Source: Aquiflexum gelatinilyticum
Lineage (GTDB): Bacteria > Bacteroidota > Bacteroidia > Cytophagales > Cyclobacteriaceae
Length of the DNA stretch: 64,000 nt
NCBI RefSeq assembly: GCF_024741135.1
Contig: NZ_JANSUY010000015.1
Span: forward strand, 62,001 to 126,000
Reading direction: 5' to 3'
The position numbers were made by a program, and so were the translations under genes. The notes under the pieces are model-generated. The model searched no databases and was not told the origin of the DNA. It worked only from the letters and a program-made list of their open reading frames with translations. Shown here one piece after another: positions 63,158-64,000 of this stretch (positions are counted from its first letter, which is position 1; each line of letters opens with the position of its first letter).

Positions 63158-63994
63158 ATGGACCAAACCCTCACAAATAAGCGATTTGGATTTTCCCAAA
63201 GGAAACTATTTGTCTTGTTTGGGTTTTTGTTCACCTGTATTTTCCTTACTGTACTTATTGATTTTCTGGAATCCAAATTCCAAAACTCTGGTTTTTACAT
63301 TTCGGAATCTTTGTTGTTCAGTTCGTATTGGTGGATTTTCTTACCGCTTTGGTATGGACAGCTGAGTTTCCTGGAAACCCACAAAACCAAAGTAAGATTT
63401 GCACTTATTGTTCTCATTCCGATCATCATTCACCTTTTTGCTTTTCCGGGATTTGTATGGATTATTTCGTTTGTGTTTTATCCTCATACCTTTGAGTTTG
63501 GGCAGACTTTTGAATTTGGCTTGACCCAACATTTCTTTAAAATTTTTCTTTTATACACCATTCCGATCGGTCTGTATGCCTTTTTTAGGGATAGGATCAG
63601 GGATTTCCAAAGTCAAAATAACTCAATAAGTAAAGAAGCAAATGATTTTTTGACCAGTCTAAAAGTCAGGGAAGGAAACAAACAACTCCAAATTCCTACT
63701 AAAGATGTGCGCTATTTTTCTGCCAATCCCCCCTATGTCAATGTCTATTACAAAGACAAAAAACACCTTTGCAACATCACACTCAAATCCCTTTCTGAAA
63801 AACTGGACCGCAGATTTTTTGTCAGGATTCACAAATCTGAAATTGCAAACCTGATTCATGTCCAATCCTATAAATCCCGACAGAACGGGGATTATGATGT
63901 GACGATGGATGACGGAACGTTGCTTAGACTCAGTAGGAATTTTGCAAAGGATTTCAAAAGCAGACTTGAAATCCTTACTCAGGATAAGCTATAA
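63158..63994 (+). CDS. Membrane-bound LytTR-family transcriptional regulator
   Basis: 278 residues. Four membrane helices in residues ~17-150 (LFVLFGFLFTCIFLTVLIDF, WWIFLPLWYGQL, FALIVLIPIIIHLFAF, FKIFLLYTIPIGLYAF), then a C-terminal LytTR DNA-binding domain: NKQLQIPTKDVRYFSANPPY, LKSLSEKLDRRFFVRIHKSE, LLRLSRNFAKDFKSRL. The protein lacks a receiver domain, so it probably senses through the membrane part itself. The gene ends 6 bp before the window edge; a regulated gene may lie just beyond. Confidence 0.88.
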   Translation: MDQTLTNKRFGFSQRKLFVLFGFLFTCIFLTVLIDFLESKFQNSGFYISESLLFSSYWWIFLPLWYGQLSFLETHKTKVRFALIVLIPIIIHLFAFPGFVWIISFVFYPHTFEFGQTFEFGLTQHFFKIFLLYTIPIGLYAFFRDRIRDFQSQNNSISKEANDFLTSLKVREGNKQLQIPTKDVRYFSANPPYVNVYYKDKKHLCNITLKSLSEKLDRRFFVRIHKSEIANLIHVQSYKSRQNGDYDVTMDDGTLLRLSRNFAKDFKSRLEILTQDKL

Positions 63995-64000
63995 TTCCAT

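Noticed and set aside
1-64000. Search by eye for CRISPR arrays, rRNA, transposases, integrases and phage genes.
   Set aside because: No regularly spaced repeats, rRNA segments or such protein motifs were seen.

Overview
The window comes from a low-GC member of the Bacteroidota, most likely the order Cytophagales (Cyclobacteriaceae-like). Pointers are three very large secreted proteins with gliding-motility/type IX secretion (T9SS) type B C-terminal domains next to a PorP/SprF-like outer-membrane protein, many Bacteroidota-type lipoproteins, PafA phosphatase, six-bladed beta-propeller lipoproteins with small secreted peptides, and little use of Shine-Dalgarno sequences. No rRNA, functional tRNA, CRISPR array, transposase or phage gene was seen. 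Family names are recalled from knowledge of the families; no database search was run.

Layout. 1-2696 (minus): RND efflux permease (cut by the window edge) and its lipoprotein adaptor. 2697-13013 (minus): an accessory array of four gene blocks separated by direct repeats. It encodes two short secreted Cys-containing peptides, five predicted six-bladed beta-propeller lipoproteins, three thioredoxin-like or related small proteins and a GT-C-type membrane glycosyltransferase. This is the part most likely to hold an undescribed system. 13259-14900: RlpA, a dispersed hairpin element and an RHH/PIN toxin-antitoxin pair. 14934-19268: SbcD/SbcC nuclease. 19724-30094: calcineurin-type phosphoesterase, DinB, GH16 glucanase, CsbD, homogentisate dioxygenase, PafA, aminopeptidase P, UbiA prenyltransferase. 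30299-35184: purN, purH, cysS and an M28 peptidase. 35210-41149: LacI regulator, galM, galK, a GH140-like hydrolase and an MFS transporter, together a sugar-use locus. 41298-55336: three paralogous T9SS cargo proteins, yaaA and PorP. 55341-63994: M48 protease, PhyH-like dioxygenase, a disordered small protein, a candidate small RNA, a GMC oxidoreductase pair, and a tail of small genes ending in a membrane-bound LytTR regulator.

How the array may work (inference). Each peptide gene has a nearly identical ~170-bp upstream block with an 18-bp perfect palindrome, a candidate Bacteroidota-type promoter and a G-tract in the promoter spacer (8 G in one copy, 10 in the other). Each peptide gene is followed by a strong intrinsic terminator and then by propeller lipoprotein genes, an arrangement expected to give much peptide and little lipoprotein. 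Direct repeats of ~60-120 bp lie between the blocks and again directly upstream of the efflux adaptor gene, as if blocks had been added, or could be lost, by recombination at a common site.
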